From: Novosphingobium sp. CECT 9465
GTDB lineage: Bacteria > Pseudomonadota > Alphaproteobacteria > Sphingomonadales > Sphingomonadaceae
Reading direction: 5' to 3'
Assembly: GCF_920987055.1 (NCBI RefSeq)
Contig: NZ_CAKLBX010000001.1
Span: 2,466,501-2,530,500 of the forward strand
Length of the DNA: 64,000 nucleotides
The position numbers were made by a program, and so were the translations under genes. Positions 1 through 9,528 of this stretch are shown piece by piece; the first letter of the stretch is position 1, and every line of letters begins with the position of its first letter. The notes beneath the pieces were generated by a model, which ran no database searches, had not been told where the DNA came from, and saw nothing but the letters and a program-made list of their open reading frames with translations.

Positions 1-129
1 CGTACGCTGCGATCTGATTTATTCAAAATCCGCAGCGGGGCACACATGATCTACTACCGCATGTCGTCAGACCGGATCGACATCATCCGCATCCTGCACG
101 GCAAACAAGACGTCGAACGGCACCTCTGA
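1..129 (+). CDS. ParE/RelE-family toxin, C-terminal fragment (5' end outside window)
   Basis: Frame 1 is open from the first base to a TGA at 127-129, giving 42 residues that end RILHGKQDVERHL. The pattern IRSGAHMIYYR followed by IIRILHGKQDVERHL is the C-terminal beta-strand core of the ParE/RelE toxin family, which usually has about 95 residues, so about half the protein lies upstream. Family members inhibit gyrase or cleave mRNA, and the antitoxin gene normally sits just upstream, here outside the window. A strong hairpin follows 12 bases after the stop. Toxin activity cannot be judged from this fragment. Confidence 0.75.
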   Translation, partial: RTLRSDLFKIRSGAHMIYYRMSSDRIDIIRILHGKQDVERHL

Positions 130-141
130 CACCGCCCAAAC

Positions 142-179
142 ACAAGACCCCTCCCGGCTTTCACCGGAAGGGGTCTTGT
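142..179. terminator. Strong hairpin, probably bidirectional terminator
   Basis: ACAAGACCCC (142-151) pairs perfectly with GGGGTCTTGT (170-179), and CCGG pairs inside with CCGG. It lies between the toxin stop (129, plus) and the atpF stop (211, minus), so it can serve both converging transcripts. The T-richer tail is on the plus side (GTTCTTTC). Confidence 0.7.
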
Positions 180-210
180 GTTCTTTCAGACCTGATGCGC
201 GATTAGCGGA

Positions 211-780
211 TCAGTTCACCAAACCCGCAATCGCGCCATCGACCAGCGCCTTGTCGGCACCGGCGGAGTGGTTCTTTGCGATCAGGTTGCGGGCAGCGGC
301 AGTTGCCGCTTCGGCAGCCTTGGCGCGGAGTTCGTCAACCGCGGCACGTTCGGCTGCGCCGATCTTGTCGGCGGCCATCTTTTCGCGGCGACCGATCATT
401 GCGGTTGCGTCAGCTTCGGCCTTGGCGATGATCGCGGCGGCTTCTGTCTTCGCGTGTTCGACCATCGACGCCGCGTCCTTTTCGGCGTTGGCGATCTTCG
501 CGGCATATTCGGCGCGCAGCTTTTCGGCTTCGGCGCGGAGCACCTTGGCTTCATCAAGCTGCTTGCGGATCGCATTGATCTGTTTGTCGAGACCCCCGAC
601 GATAGCGGCGGGGACTTTCTTGTAGGCAAGAATGCCGAGGAAGATCAGCATCGACAGTGCCACCCAAGCTCCCGGACCCATGCCCAGAGCGGAAGGTTCG
701 ACGTGATGTTCACCGCCAGCGGGTGCGTGTTCGACGACAGCAGTGGTTTCCGGCGCGGTGGTCTCAGCGTGGTTAGCCAT
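211..780 (-). CDS. atpF: F0F1 ATP synthase subunit b
   Basis: This is the peripheral-stalk subunit linking the membrane F0 sector to F1. The 189-residue protein has a polar N-terminal extension, one membrane helix at about residues 36-53, then a long charged Ala/Glu/Lys-rich helix to about residue 170, as expected for the b-type stalk coiled coil. It is last in the minus-strand cluster atpI-atpB-atpE-b'-b and its start overlaps the end of the b' gene by 8 bases, so translation is probably coupled. The extended N terminus marks it as the b rather than the b' copy. F1 genes are not in this window, as is usual in alphaproteobacteria. Confidence 0.93.
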   Translation of the reverse strand: MANHAETTAPETTAVVEHAPAGGEHHVEPSALGMGPGAWVALSMLIFLGILAYKKVPAAIVGGLDKQINAIRKQLDEAKVLRAEAEKLRAEYAAKIANAEKDAASMVEHAKTEAAAIIAKAEADATAMIGRREKMAADKIGAAERAAVDELRAKAAEAATAAARNLIAKNHSAGADKALVDGAIAGLVN

Positions 781-1267
781 GAGCGAGAACTCCCTTCACG
801 GCGGACTGCGCCTCGTCGGCGGGGATCGTAAGACCGGCGAGGCGGCTTGCGATGTCCTGCGCGGCTTCGGCGGCAACGCCTTCCACTTCACCCAGCGCAG
901 CAGCGCGGGCAGCGGCAATGCGGGCCTCGGCGGCGGCGACGGATTCTTCGATACGGGCCGATGCAACGGCAAGCGTTGCTTCGGTTGCCCTGGCGGCATC
1001 CGCCTTGGCGGCAACGATCAGGGCTTGCGCCGCTGTCCGCTGCTTGTTCGCCTGGACGCGCCAGGATTCCTCTTCGGCATCGGCGGCGGCCCGCGCGGCT
1101 TCCGCAGCGGCAAGGTCGTCGGCGATCTGCTTGTCGCGGCCATCCATCGTGGCCATGACCTTGGGCACCATGCCCCGGCCGATCACGAAGAAGATGATGC
1201 CGAAGAACACCAGCAGCCAGAAGACCTGGCTGGAATAGGTGGTGGCAAGCTGTTCAATCTGAGGCAT
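773..1267 (-). CDS. atpF2: F0F1 ATP synthase subunit b'
   Basis: This is the second, divergent b-type stalk subunit found in photosynthetic and many alphaproteobacterial ATP synthases. The 164 residues start MPQIEQLATTYSSQVFWLLV, the typical b' opening, with a membrane helix at about residues 12-30 and then a continuous Ala/Glu-rich helix. It lies between atpE (77 bases upstream on the minus strand) and atpF (8-base overlap). Two different b genes in tandem imply a heterodimeric stalk. Confidence 0.93.
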   Translation of the reverse strand: MPQIEQLATTYSSQVFWLLVFFGIIFFVIGRGMVPKVMATMDGRDKQIADDLAAAEAARAAADAEEESWRVQANKQRTAAQALIVAAKADAARATEATLAVASARIEESVAAAEARIAAARAAALGEVEGVAAEAAQDIASRLAGLTIPADEAQSAVKGVLAHG

Positions 1268-1343
1268 CGCGGGTGTCCGGGCGTCAGGCGGCCGGGGCGA
1301 ACCCCGGCCAGCATTTCAACAATCTGTGACGTTCGTCGCCTGA

Positions 1344-1571
1344 TCAGGCAACGAAGATCAGGATCATCGCGACGACGAACGACAGCAGGCCGAGAAGTTC
1401 AGCAGCAGCAAAGCCGATGAACAGACGACCCTGCTGGCCATCAGCAGCGCCCGGATTGCGCAGCGCGCCTTCGAGGAACTTGGCAAACACGTTGCCCACG
1501 CCGAGCGAGGCAAGACCGGCGCCAACAGCGGCGAGACCGGCTCCGAGCAGCTTTGCGCTTTCTGCGTCCAT
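1344..1571 (-). CDS. atpE: F0F1 ATP synthase subunit c (proton ring)
   Basis: This 75-residue helical hairpin forms the proteolipid rotor ring. Helix 1 is Gly/Ala-rich (GAGLAAVGAGLASLGVG), the polar loop carries RNPGAADGQQG, and helix 2 contains the proton-binding carboxylate Glu58 in FAAAELLGLLSF. The ion site has no obvious sodium-type ligand set, so proton coupling is the likely mode. It follows atpB by 80 bases and precedes b', in standard order. Confidence 0.96.
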   Translation of the reverse strand: MDAESAKLLGAGLAAVGAGLASLGVGNVFAKFLEGALRNPGAADGQQGRLFIGFAAAELLGLLSFVVAMILIFVA

Positions 1572-1651
1572 GTCAAAAACTCCCTTTTCTCAAATCCGAA
1601 TGGAACAGGCGTTCCAGATAGTGGTGGCCAAATATCGGTGGGTTGCAGGTA

Positions 1652-2434
1652 TCAGTGAAGATTCTCGGCGTCGTTCAGATAGACGCAGGTGAGCAGGGCA
1701 AAGACATATGCCTGAATGCCTGCCACCAGAAGTTCCAGCGCGCAGATGCCGATCATCAGCAGGAAGCTCGGCAATGCAGCGAGGAAGAAGATGCCCACCC
1801 CGGCATTGGTGCCGGAGATGACGAAGCCCGATAGCACTTCAAGCAGCACGTGGCCGGCCATCATCGCGACGAACAGTCGCAGGCCAAGGCTGAACGGACG
1901 CACCATGAACGAGATCAGCTCGATCGGGAAAATGATCGGGATCATCGCAACGGGCGTACCGTGCGGCACGAACAGCGAAAAGAAGTGCAGGCCATGCTTG
2001 GCAAAGCCGACGCCGAGCACGATGGCAAAGCTCATGATCGCGAGTACGCCAGTGACGGTGAAGTGGCTGGTTGCCGTGAACGGGTGCAGGCCAACGAGTG
2101 CCAGCGGCATCAGGCCAAGCATGTTGGCAAACAGGATGAACGCGAACAGCGAGAATACGTAAGGCAGGTACTTGCGCCCGGCCTTGCCGATATTTGCCTG
2201 AAGCAGATTGTCGACGAAGCCTGTCAGCCCCTCGACCGCCATCTGCCAGCGACCGGGAACCAGTTCGCGCTTGGCACCGCCCGCCACGAACACGATCAGC
2301 ACCACGGTGGTGATCGCCATCCACAGCGCGGAATTGGTGAACGCGATGTTGTAACCACCGATTGCCCATTGATCGGTCCCGAACAGGGACTCGATCGTGA
2401 ACTGGTGAACCGGATCGACCTTGCCTTCGGCCAC
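1652..2434 (-). CDS. atpB: F0F1 ATP synthase subunit a
   Basis: This membrane stator subunit forms the two proton half-channels. About 260 residues hold five or six membrane helices. The essential arginine is in SLGLRLFVAMMAGH (about residue 186). I place the start at the GTG at 2434, giving MAEGKVDPVHQF, the usual opening of the family. A TTG two codons upstream is also possible. A GGGG stretch about 8 bases before the GTG can act as ribosome binding site. It follows atpI by 40 bases. Confidence 0.94.
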   Translation of the reverse strand: MAEGKVDPVHQFTIESLFGTDQWAIGGYNIAFTNSALWMAITTVVLIVFVAGGAKRELVPGRWQMAVEGLTGFVDNLLQANIGKAGRKYLPYVFSLFAFILFANMLGLMPLALVGLHPFTATSHFTVTGVLAIMSFAIVLGVGFAKHGLHFFSLFVPHGTPVAMIPIIFPIELISFMVRPFSLGLRLFVAMMAGHVLLEVLSGFVISGTNAGVGIFFLAALPSFLLMIGICALELLVAGIQAYVFALLTCVYLNDAENLH

Positions 2435-2474
2435 GCGCAAAACCCCGTATCACTCGAATACAACAACAGCGCCC

Positions 2475-2795
2475 CTATTCGGGGCGCCGGCTCGAAATTC
2501 GGATGATGTTACGGAACGCCACGACGACCCCCATGAACAACATCACCAACAACCCCCAGGGGCTTGTCCCGGCGAACTGGTCAATGACCCAGCCGATGAA
2601 CGCGCCGCCTGCAAGACCCCCGATCAGTTCCGCCAGCACACGGTTGCCCAAGCGATAATTCGCATCGACTTCCCCGCCTGCCTTTGGCCGGTTGCGTTCA
2701 TCTTCAAGCTCTCGAAGGGCTTTCAGCCGCTTGTCGAGCGCGTCGATCCGCGCATCCTCACCGATAGGTTCGATCCCGGACGGTTCATCATTCAT
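2475..2795 (-). CDS. atpI: AtpI/AtpZ-family ATP synthase accessory protein
   Basis: The 106-residue protein has a charged N-terminal half and two membrane helices (about residues 55-95: GGLAGGAFIGWVIDQF and GLLVMLFMGVVVAF). Family members sit at the head of atp operons and help c-ring assembly or Mg/Ca handling. This is family knowledge, not visible here. The start has a clear ribosome binding site (GGAG, 6 bases before ATG). It is first in the operon, below the promoter candidate at 2865-2893. Confidence 0.85.
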   Translation of the reverse strand: MNDEPSGIEPIGEDARIDALDKRLKALRELEDERNRPKAGGEVDANYRLGNRVLAELIGGLAGGAFIGWVIDQFAGTSPWGLLVMLFMGVVVAFRNIIRISSRRPE

Positions 2796-2864
2796 GCCTG
2801 TCTCCTGTCAGTTGCCCGACCGAAAGTGCAGCATAAACGACGGTTCACCGCCGAGGGCGCCGCC

Positions 2865-2893
2865 CCCTTAGGCGGGGGGTAAATTAGAGTCAA
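2865..2893 (-). promoter_or_regulatory. Candidate promoter of the F0 ATP synthase operon
   Basis: On the minus strand TTGACT (2893-2888) is followed after 17 bases by TAAGGG (2870-2865), about 70 bases before the atpI start. The same TTGACy-N17-TAAGGG arrangement stands in front of the rpsL operon (61096-61124), which supports both. The -10 resembles the GCTAnA type used by alphaproteobacterial housekeeping sigma factors more than TATAAT. Confidence 0.45.
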
Positions 2894-2937
2894 CCGCTAG
2901 CGCGGCCCTGCATCGTCGCTTTCGCCGCAAAAGCAAA

Positions 2938-2967
2938 CGCCCTTCCCCACAGGTGTGGAAAAGGGCG
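2938..2967 (-). terminator. Rho-independent terminator of the ydbH-ynbE-ydbL operon
   Basis: CGCCCTT (2938-2944) pairs with AAGGGCG (2961-2967) and CCAC pairs with GTGG inside. On the minus strand the stem is followed by TTTGCTTTTGC. It lies 35 bases after the ydbL stop and ahead of the atp promoter, insulating the two operons. Confidence 0.7.
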
Positions 2968-3001
2968 GAATTGCGTCGGCGATTCGTATGCATCGCAAGT
3001 G

Positions 3002-3412
3002 TCAGGGGCAACGCGAATCGCGCAGGGGCGGACCATCGCCGCGGGTCTGCCACGAACCGTCGGGCGCCTGGTACTTCTCTCCCGGCCGGGTCTGGCTGAT
3101 CAGCAGGCAACCCGATGTCAGCGCGTATTCCTCCACGGTCGCCTTGTTGGCTTGCGCCTTGGTGGCATAGACCGCCTTGCGCTTGATGTTGATATCCTCG
3201 ACCACCGCGCGCAATGCCGGGGCAGGCGGCGTTACATAGCCGAGGTAGCCGTCCATCTTCTCACCCACCTGCCCTGCGGCGCGCGCCGCAGCATAAGCCG
3301 GGTCGCGCGCCTGCGCATAGGCCGCGAGCGGGGCCAAAGTCCCGGCGACCAGTCCGGTAGCGGCGATCGTCATCAAGCACTTGCGAACAGAAATCTTCGC
3401 CATCTGCGTCAT
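3002..3412 (-). CDS. ydbL: YdbL-like periplasmic protein (DUF1318)
   Basis: This exported protein is third in a ydbH-ynbE-ydbL set. In E. coli YdbL is thought to keep the lipoprotein YnbE from multimerising too early. From the start used here it has 136 residues, with a signal peptide (hydrophobic stretch TIAATGLVAGTLAPLAAYA) and a DUF1318-type core with VGEKMDGYLGYV and IKRKAVYATKAQ. An upstream ATG at 3433 overlaps the ynbE stop by one base but would put an odd segment before the signal peptide. The C-terminal extension after VEEYALTSG carries two cysteines (residues about 100 and 135), which could form a disulfide. Confidence 0.8.
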   Translation of the reverse strand: MTQMAKISVRKCLMTIAATGLVAGTLAPLAAYAQARDPAYAAARAAGQVGEKMDGYLGYVTPPAPALRAVVEDINIKRKAVYATKAQANKATVEEYALTSGCLLISQTRPGEKYQAPDGSWQTRGDGPPLRDSRCP

Positions 3413-3432
3413 CCCAATGATCTCACAGGCCA

Positions 3433-3639
3433 TCAGAAGATGCCCGGATTCTCGTCAATCGTGTTGCCCGCGTCCGCCGCGAGCCGATACACGACTTCCT
3501 GCTTGATGTTGATGTTCAGCTCGATGACGATGGGCTTGTCCGGCGCATTCACCGAAATGCATCCCCCCGTTGCCAGGCTGGCGATCAACGGCAGCGCCAG
3601 CAGGCCGCGCCGCCACAATAGTGATCCTTCTTCCCTCAT
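3433..3639 (-). CDS. ynbE: YnbE-like outer-membrane lipoprotein
   Basis: This small lipoprotein, about 68 residues from the ATG at 3639, has a basic and hydrophobic leader ending LATGGC (the Cys would be lipidated). The mature part contains VIELNINIKQEVVYRL, the core signature of YnbE. In E. coli YnbE stacks beta-strands onto the C-terminal end of YdbH to complete a lipid conduit to the outer membrane. A longer form starting at 3690 would overlap the ydbH stop as ATGA, which favours coupling but gives an unusually long signal. Only the start is in doubt. Confidence 0.8.
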   Translation of the reverse strand: MREEGSLLWRRGLLALPLIASLATGGCISVNAPDKPIVIELNINIKQEVVYRLAADAGNTIDENPGIF

Positions 3640-3686
3640 GCGAAAGATCGTCGCAGGGTTCGCGGATCGGGTCAATTGCACTGGTC

Positions 3687-6600
3687 TCATGGCAGGTTTC
3701 CGCTTTCTGCAGGCTGAATGTTCCGTTGTGCGCCGGGCAGGACGATCACCGGCGCTCCACCGGACCGCACTCCATTGGTCAACCGCTGGACCGGCCGCCC
3801 TTGGGCATCGACCAGTCCGAGCGTACGTGGGTCCTTGATCGAGGCCGGGTCGTACATGGCCTTCATCGAGGTAATCAGTTGGTAGAACGGCGCGCGGATG
3901 TTGATGTTGAACTGGATGGGCAGGTTGGCCACCTGCCTGGTGAGGAAGTTGCTCTTGGTGCCGGCGCCCTGCTTGACCCCGCCGAACTTCACATTGGTCA
4001 CGATCTCGCCTTCCAGATCGCCACGCATCGCGATGGTCATAGTTCTGTAATCGATCGATTTCAGCGCATCGAACGCGAAGTTCGCCATCGTGCCCATGTT
4101 TTCGTAGGTCAGCGCACCGACGTAGGAGACATTGCCTCCCGGCGCGCGCGACACCAGAGTACCTTCTTCAAGCCTTCCGCCATTTGCGTCGAACACCAGC
4201 GGAAACTGCCCATCGAATATACCGGTGGCCGCCAGGTTACCCAGTTCCATCTTTTCCAGGAACTTTGCGGCGTCGATCCCCGCAACCGTCAGGGTATAGC
4301 GCCGCGCCTCGGCCAGCCCCAGCCGCAGGTCGGTCGGCTCAAGCTTGAGCGTACCGCCAAGGAACGGCCAGTTCGCCTCGTGCAGGCGCAGCACCTGTTC
4401 GGGCAGGAGCGTTACATCGACGACGCCGTCGGTCACCTCGATGCCCGGATTGATCGATGCGACTTTCAGCTTCTGATGAGGCGCGCTGACCATGCCGAGC
4501 AGATCGGTAAATTCGATCGTGCCGGACAAGCCTTTCACCGGGCCGAAGGCAGCAGCAAGGTCCATAGCCTCCGTGCCGAAACGCCCGCTGCTGGTCACCC
4601 CGCGCGGGTTCCAGTCGATCACGCCGGATCCGCGCACGGTGCCTTCGACATTGGCGACCACGCCCTTGGCCAGATAAGTCAACTCGTCGGCACTGAAGCC
4701 CTTGTCGAAGGTCAGCGCATCGACAAACAGGTCGGCATGTCCATTGCCGCTCGAAAGATCGTGGCGGATCGCGGTGCGCAAAACCTCCCGCGATGTCTTG
4801 GCTTCGCGCAACAAGGCATTGGCGACAATGCGATTGTCAGCCAGAGACAGCGCGGCCCCTTCGCCCCGCAGCAATTCGAAGCGTTGCGGTTGCAGCCGGT
4901 CCGTCACCGTGAACCCCACGTCGGAAAGCACCAGCGCACCGTCGGCAAAGCGCCATTGGCCCGCGGCGCCTGCTATATCGAGAGGAACGGCGGCAAGTTG
5001 CGCCTCGACCCCGGAAAACCGCCCGGTGAAATCGGCACCAAGCTGCGCATCGAGATCGGCCAGCCGCAGCTTCGTTGCCGTTTCGGGCGGCCCCAGCGTA
5101 ACGTCAACGGCCTTTGCATTGAGTACGCCCGGCCACGCGAACCCGACAGCGCCGGTCTTCACCACCAGCGGCGTCTCACCCAGTCGGCCGAACAGGTCCA
5201 GCCCCGGCGTTCCCGCGGCCACGCGCAAGCCTGCCGTGCCATTGCGCACGATGGCGCTGCCGCCCGGCGGGCACAAGTTCAGCGTATTGCCATCAACCGC
5301 CATCGCCCCCAGCACCAGCCGATCGAACCGCGCGCTGACGCAACGCTTCCACAACGAGAGTTCGCCGCTCGCGCCATAGGCCCCGTTCACGGGCAGCAGC
5401 AGGTTTTGCACCGAACCACCTGGAATCGCACCGGAAACTTGGGTGGTCCCGGCAAACCCGAACGAGCCGTCGCCGACCTGCACAATCATCATTTCGGGAA
5501 TCGCCAGTGATCCACCGCCCGCGCGCCAAGGCGCCATGGTCAGCCGGAACAACGCCTGTCCAGCGCGGCCGCGCTCCATCCGTCCAGTCACGCGCGGCAG
5601 GCCCGCGCCACCGGTCATGAAATTCCCGGCGAGGCGCGGCGGTCCATCTCCGCCATCGGTTGCCATCTGAAAACGCGACAGCGACAACAGATCCTGCCCG
5701 CTACCGCCGACCAGCCGCGCCTGCGGCACCACCAGCGTCAGGCCTTCGTTGCCACTCCGGCGCAGCGAAAGCTCACCCGTCATGCGGCTTCCGCGCTCCT
5801 CCCGCTTCAGGCTGGCCCGCATCTGCGCCAGCATGGGCACCAGCAGCGTCCCTTCCGAACCTTTCTGGGCATCTGCCAGCGCGGTATCGAGCGCTGTGCC
5901 CTGACGCAGCCCTTCGCCTTGCACCGTGCCGCGAAACTCCGCCTTGTCGAACCCATCGCGCGCGCGAACCAGCCCTTCCACGCCCAGCAACCCGATCTTG
6001 ACACCGCCGCTACTGACGCTGCCCGCATTGGCTTCTACCCGCCCGCTGAGCACTCCCTCGCGCCAGCCGAGACGCGTGTCGAGCGCCAGCGACTCTGCCG
6101 CCAGCCCGGGTGCGACCAGAGCCTTTCCGCGCAGCGCTGCGTTCCCGGCAAAACCGGCCAGCCCCTTGTCCGCCAGCGCATCGATATTCACCGTGGTTGC
6201 GCCGGTCCGCAGTCCGCCTTCGCAACTCAGCCCAGCCAGGCGCAATGGCCCGGCAAACGATGGGCGCTCCTTGGCGATCCCGATCTTTCCGAAAAGTGTG
6301 GCGCCGTCACTTGCGCAGCCACCGCCGGACAAGCGCGGCGCGACCGCCGCCAGAGTGCCCGCAAAGCCGTCCTGCAATCCGCCGCTGCCGTCCAGCCGAA
6401 AACCCACTTTGCCGAACTCGGTCAGCATCAGTCCGCGCCCGTCCTCTACCGTGATGTCCAGCTTGGGAAGCGCAAACGGCTTATTGTCCGGGTCGGGCGC
6501 GAACAGCATCTTGTCGAGCGAGCCAAAGCTCAACTTTCCATCCAGGTATTGCCCGTAAACCCTTGGCCGAACAAGCCTGACGAAGCCGATGGTGGGAGTG

Positions 6601-6920
6601 CCGAGGCGATACTCGACCGCCACCAGTACACGGTCCACGGTCAGGTCGGGGCGCTTGGGATCGCCCACCACCACATTGCGCAGGATTTGGGTGCGGGGGC
6701 CGATTGTCTCGATTTCGTATGTGACCGGCAAGCCATAGACAGCAATCTGCCCGGCAATGACCCGGTCCGCCAGTTGTTCGCGCGATAGCCACACCCCAGC
6801 CCCTGCCACCAGCGCGACGGCGAGCGCGGGCACACCGATTCTGCGCCAGCGACTGCGGCGGGTCGCACGTTCTGGCGCGGGCGCACCGTCAGGTTCCGCC
6901 ATTTCGAAACTATCTGCCAT
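3687..6920 (-). CDS. ydbH: YdbH-like AsmA-family intermembrane lipid transport protein
   Basis: The 1077-residue protein has a short cytoplasmic tail, one membrane anchor (about residues 29-46, VPALAVALVAGAGVWLS), and a very long periplasmic part made of beta-rich repeats without catalytic motifs. The C-terminal region (about residues 820-1060) matches the YdbH-type domain and ends next to a genuine ynbE, which makes the assignment firm. In E. coli YdbH, TamB and YhdP are partly redundant bridges moving phospholipid to the outer membrane. The start has AAGGGGG three bases before the ATG. The gene overlaps the longer ynbE frame by four bases. Confidence 0.85.
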   Translation of the reverse strand: MADSFEMAEPDGAPAPERATRRSRWRRIGVPALAVALVAGAGVWLSREQLADRVIAGQIAVYGLPVTYEIETIGPRTQILRNVVVGDPKRPDLTVDRVLVAVEYRLGTPTIGFVRLVRPRVYGQYLDGKLSFGSLDKMLFAPDPDNKPFALPKLDITVEDGRGLMLTEFGKVGFRLDGSGGLQDGFAGTLAAVAPRLSGGGCASDGATLFGKIGIAKERPSFAGPLRLAGLSCEGGLRTGATTVNIDALADKGLAGFAGNAALRGKALVAPGLAAESLALDTRLGWREGVLSGRVEANAGSVSSGGVKIGLLGVEGLVRARDGFDKAEFRGTVQGEGLRQGTALDTALADAQKGSEGTLLVPMLAQMRASLKREERGSRMTGELSLRRSGNEGLTLVVPQARLVGGSGQDLLSLSRFQMATDGGDGPPRLAGNFMTGGAGLPRVTGRMERGRAGQALFRLTMAPWRAGGGSLAIPEMMIVQVGDGSFGFAGTTQVSGAIPGGSVQNLLLPVNGAYGASGELSLWKRCVSARFDRLVLGAMAVDGNTLNLCPPGGSAIVRNGTAGLRVAAGTPGLDLFGRLGETPLVVKTGAVGFAWPGVLNAKAVDVTLGPPETATKLRLADLDAQLGADFTGRFSGVEAQLAAVPLDIAGAAGQWRFADGALVLSDVGFTVTDRLQPQRFELLRGEGAALSLADNRIVANALLREAKTSREVLRTAIRHDLSSGNGHADLFVDALTFDKGFSADELTYLAKGVVANVEGTVRGSGVIDWNPRGVTSSGRFGTEAMDLAAAFGPVKGLSGTIEFTDLLGMVSAPHQKLKVASINPGIEVTDGVVDVTLLPEQVLRLHEANWPFLGGTLKLEPTDLRLGLAEARRYTLTVAGIDAAKFLEKMELGNLAATGIFDGQFPLVFDANGGRLEEGTLVSRAPGGNVSYVGALTYENMGTMANFAFDALKSIDYRTMTIAMRGDLEGEIVTNVKFGGVKQGAGTKSNFLTRQVANLPIQFNINIRAPFYQLITSMKAMYDPASIKDPRTLGLVDAQGRPVQRLTNGVRSGGAPVIVLPGAQRNIQPAESGNLP

Positions 6921-7006
6921 CTGCCCCCTTCTTGCGCACTACCCCCGCTTCGGCAATGCACGGCGTTGAACGCGCAACAGGAAAAGTGGTGCCCGCCAAA
7001 ACGCTC

Positions 7007-7744
7007 ATGGCCGACCAGACCCGACTCTTTCCTGAACAAGGGTTCGCGCCGCCCGGAAAAGGTGGCTTCGACGGTGGCGACAACAGCGGCCACCGCGCCC
7101 GTCTGCGCAAGAGATTGATGACCGGCGGCGAAGATGCGCTGGCCGATCACGAAGTCATCGAATACCTGCTGATGGTCGCACGACCCCGGATCGACACCAA
7201 ACCAATCGCGCGGTCCTTGATCCAGCGCTTCGGCAGCCTCGCCGCCGTGCTCACGGCAGACCCGCAGGCGCTCGCGCTCCACCCCAACATGGGCGAAACC
7301 AGCGCCGCTGCATTGCGTATAGTTGCGCTTGCCGCGCGCCGCCTTGCCCGCAACACGGTGCGCGAACAGCCGGTGCTGTCAAACTGGCAGGCGCTGCTCG
7401 ATTACCTGCATATCGACATGGCGCATCTGAATGTCGAACGTGTGCGGGTGCTCTATCTCAATACCCAGAACATGCTGATCCTCGATCATCTGGTCAGCGA
7501 AGGGACATTGGATGAAAGCCCGATCTATGCCCGCGAAGTGATCAAGAAGGCGCTCGAAATCGGCGCGGCATCGATGATCCTCGTGCACAATCATCCGTCC
7601 GGCTCGCCCCAACCCAGCCGCGCCGATATCCAGATCACCAACCGGATCGCCGAAGCCGGACGCCTTATGGGCGTCGTCGTACACGATCACATCGTGATCG
7701 GGCGTGAAGGTCATGTCTCGCTGAAGACCAAGGGGCTGATCTGA
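7007..7744 (+). CDS. radC: RadC-family JAB/MPN-domain protein
   Basis: The protein has an N-terminal helical region with GHRARLRKRLM and a helix-hairpin-helix-like segment, then a JAMM metalloprotease-like domain with the full motif HNHPSGSPQPSRAD (residues about 196-209 from this start). The family was named for repair, but a role in recombinational repair is not established. No partner gene sits beside it. I use the ATG at 7007 (245 residues). ATGs at 6956 and farther upstream are in frame and cannot be excluded because no site has a clear ribosome binding sequence. It is divergent from ydbH. Confidence 0.85.
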   Translation: MADQTRLFPEQGFAPPGKGGFDGGDNSGHRARLRKRLMTGGEDALADHEVIEYLLMVARPRIDTKPIARSLIQRFGSLAAVLTADPQALALHPNMGETSAAALRIVALAARRLARNTVREQPVLSNWQALLDYLHIDMAHLNVERVRVLYLNTQNMLILDHLVSEGTLDESPIYAREVIKKALEIGAASMILVHNHPSGSPQPSRADIQITNRIAEAGRLMGVVVHDHIVIGREGHVSLKTKGLI

Positions 7745-7764
7745 AATCGAACCCGGCGCTCGGT

Positions 7765-7890
7765 TCAGATCGCCTTCGCTCCGGCCTCACCCACCGATTC
7801 AATATCCCGTCCGATGCCCTTGACCGTGTTGCACCCGGCCAGCGCCACGGCCGATCCCAACGCAATGAACAGGGCAATTTTGCGAATCAT
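7765..7890 (-). CDS. Entericidin A/B-family small lipoprotein
   Basis: This 41-codon gene encodes a leader MIRKIALFIALGSAVALAGC with a perfect lipobox (LAGC, Cys20) and a 21-residue mature peptide NTVKGIGRDIESVGEAGAKA. The xGxDIxxxGxA pattern is the entericidin signature. In enterobacteria entericidins are a toxin/antidote pair, while many other proteobacteria carry a single copy of unknown role, as here. The minus strand has GGAGACC just before the ATG. It is convergent with radC, 20 bases away. Confidence 0.8.
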   Translation of the reverse strand: MIRKIALFIALGSAVALAGCNTVKGIGRDIESVGEAGAKAI

Positions 7891-8072
7891 GATGGTCTCC
7901 AAAAGCGAATTGCAGCGAGTTTAGCCAAAATCGCGATTTTCGTCGCCACCATCTCCGCCGGTCCTCCACCTTCGTCATTGCGCGACCCCTGACACTACCC
8001 ACTCAGGGCACTGCAAGCAGCGCAAATTGTTCAGGCGGACACGGCATTTCCTGAACGAATCCGCAACGCCCC

Positions 8073-8101
8073 TTGCCTTTGCACTATCCGCCCCCTAGCG
8101 G
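8073..8101 (+). promoter_or_regulatory. Candidate purB promoter
   Basis: TTGCCT (8073-8078), 17 bases, TAGCGG (8096-8101), about 30 bases before the purB ATG. It fits the TTGxxx-N17-TAxxGG pattern seen at other genes in this window. The leader would be short. Confidence 0.35.
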
Positions 8102-8131
8102 CGCGAGCGAGATTTGCAGTTGGAGTCGAAC

Positions 8132-9448
<1,317 letters not shown>

Positions 9449-9528
9449 AAACGCGGGGACTCGCCAAGCGCGCCCGCCTGCCCTAGCATTGCGACGGACG
9501 GGCGGGTCACGAAGCGAGAGGCGTGAAT

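Noticed and set aside
3570..5510. A 646-codon open frame opposite ydbH
   Set aside because: Low-complexity Arg/His/Gln-rich product typical of antisense shadow in GC-rich sequence. ydbH is supported by its operon partners.
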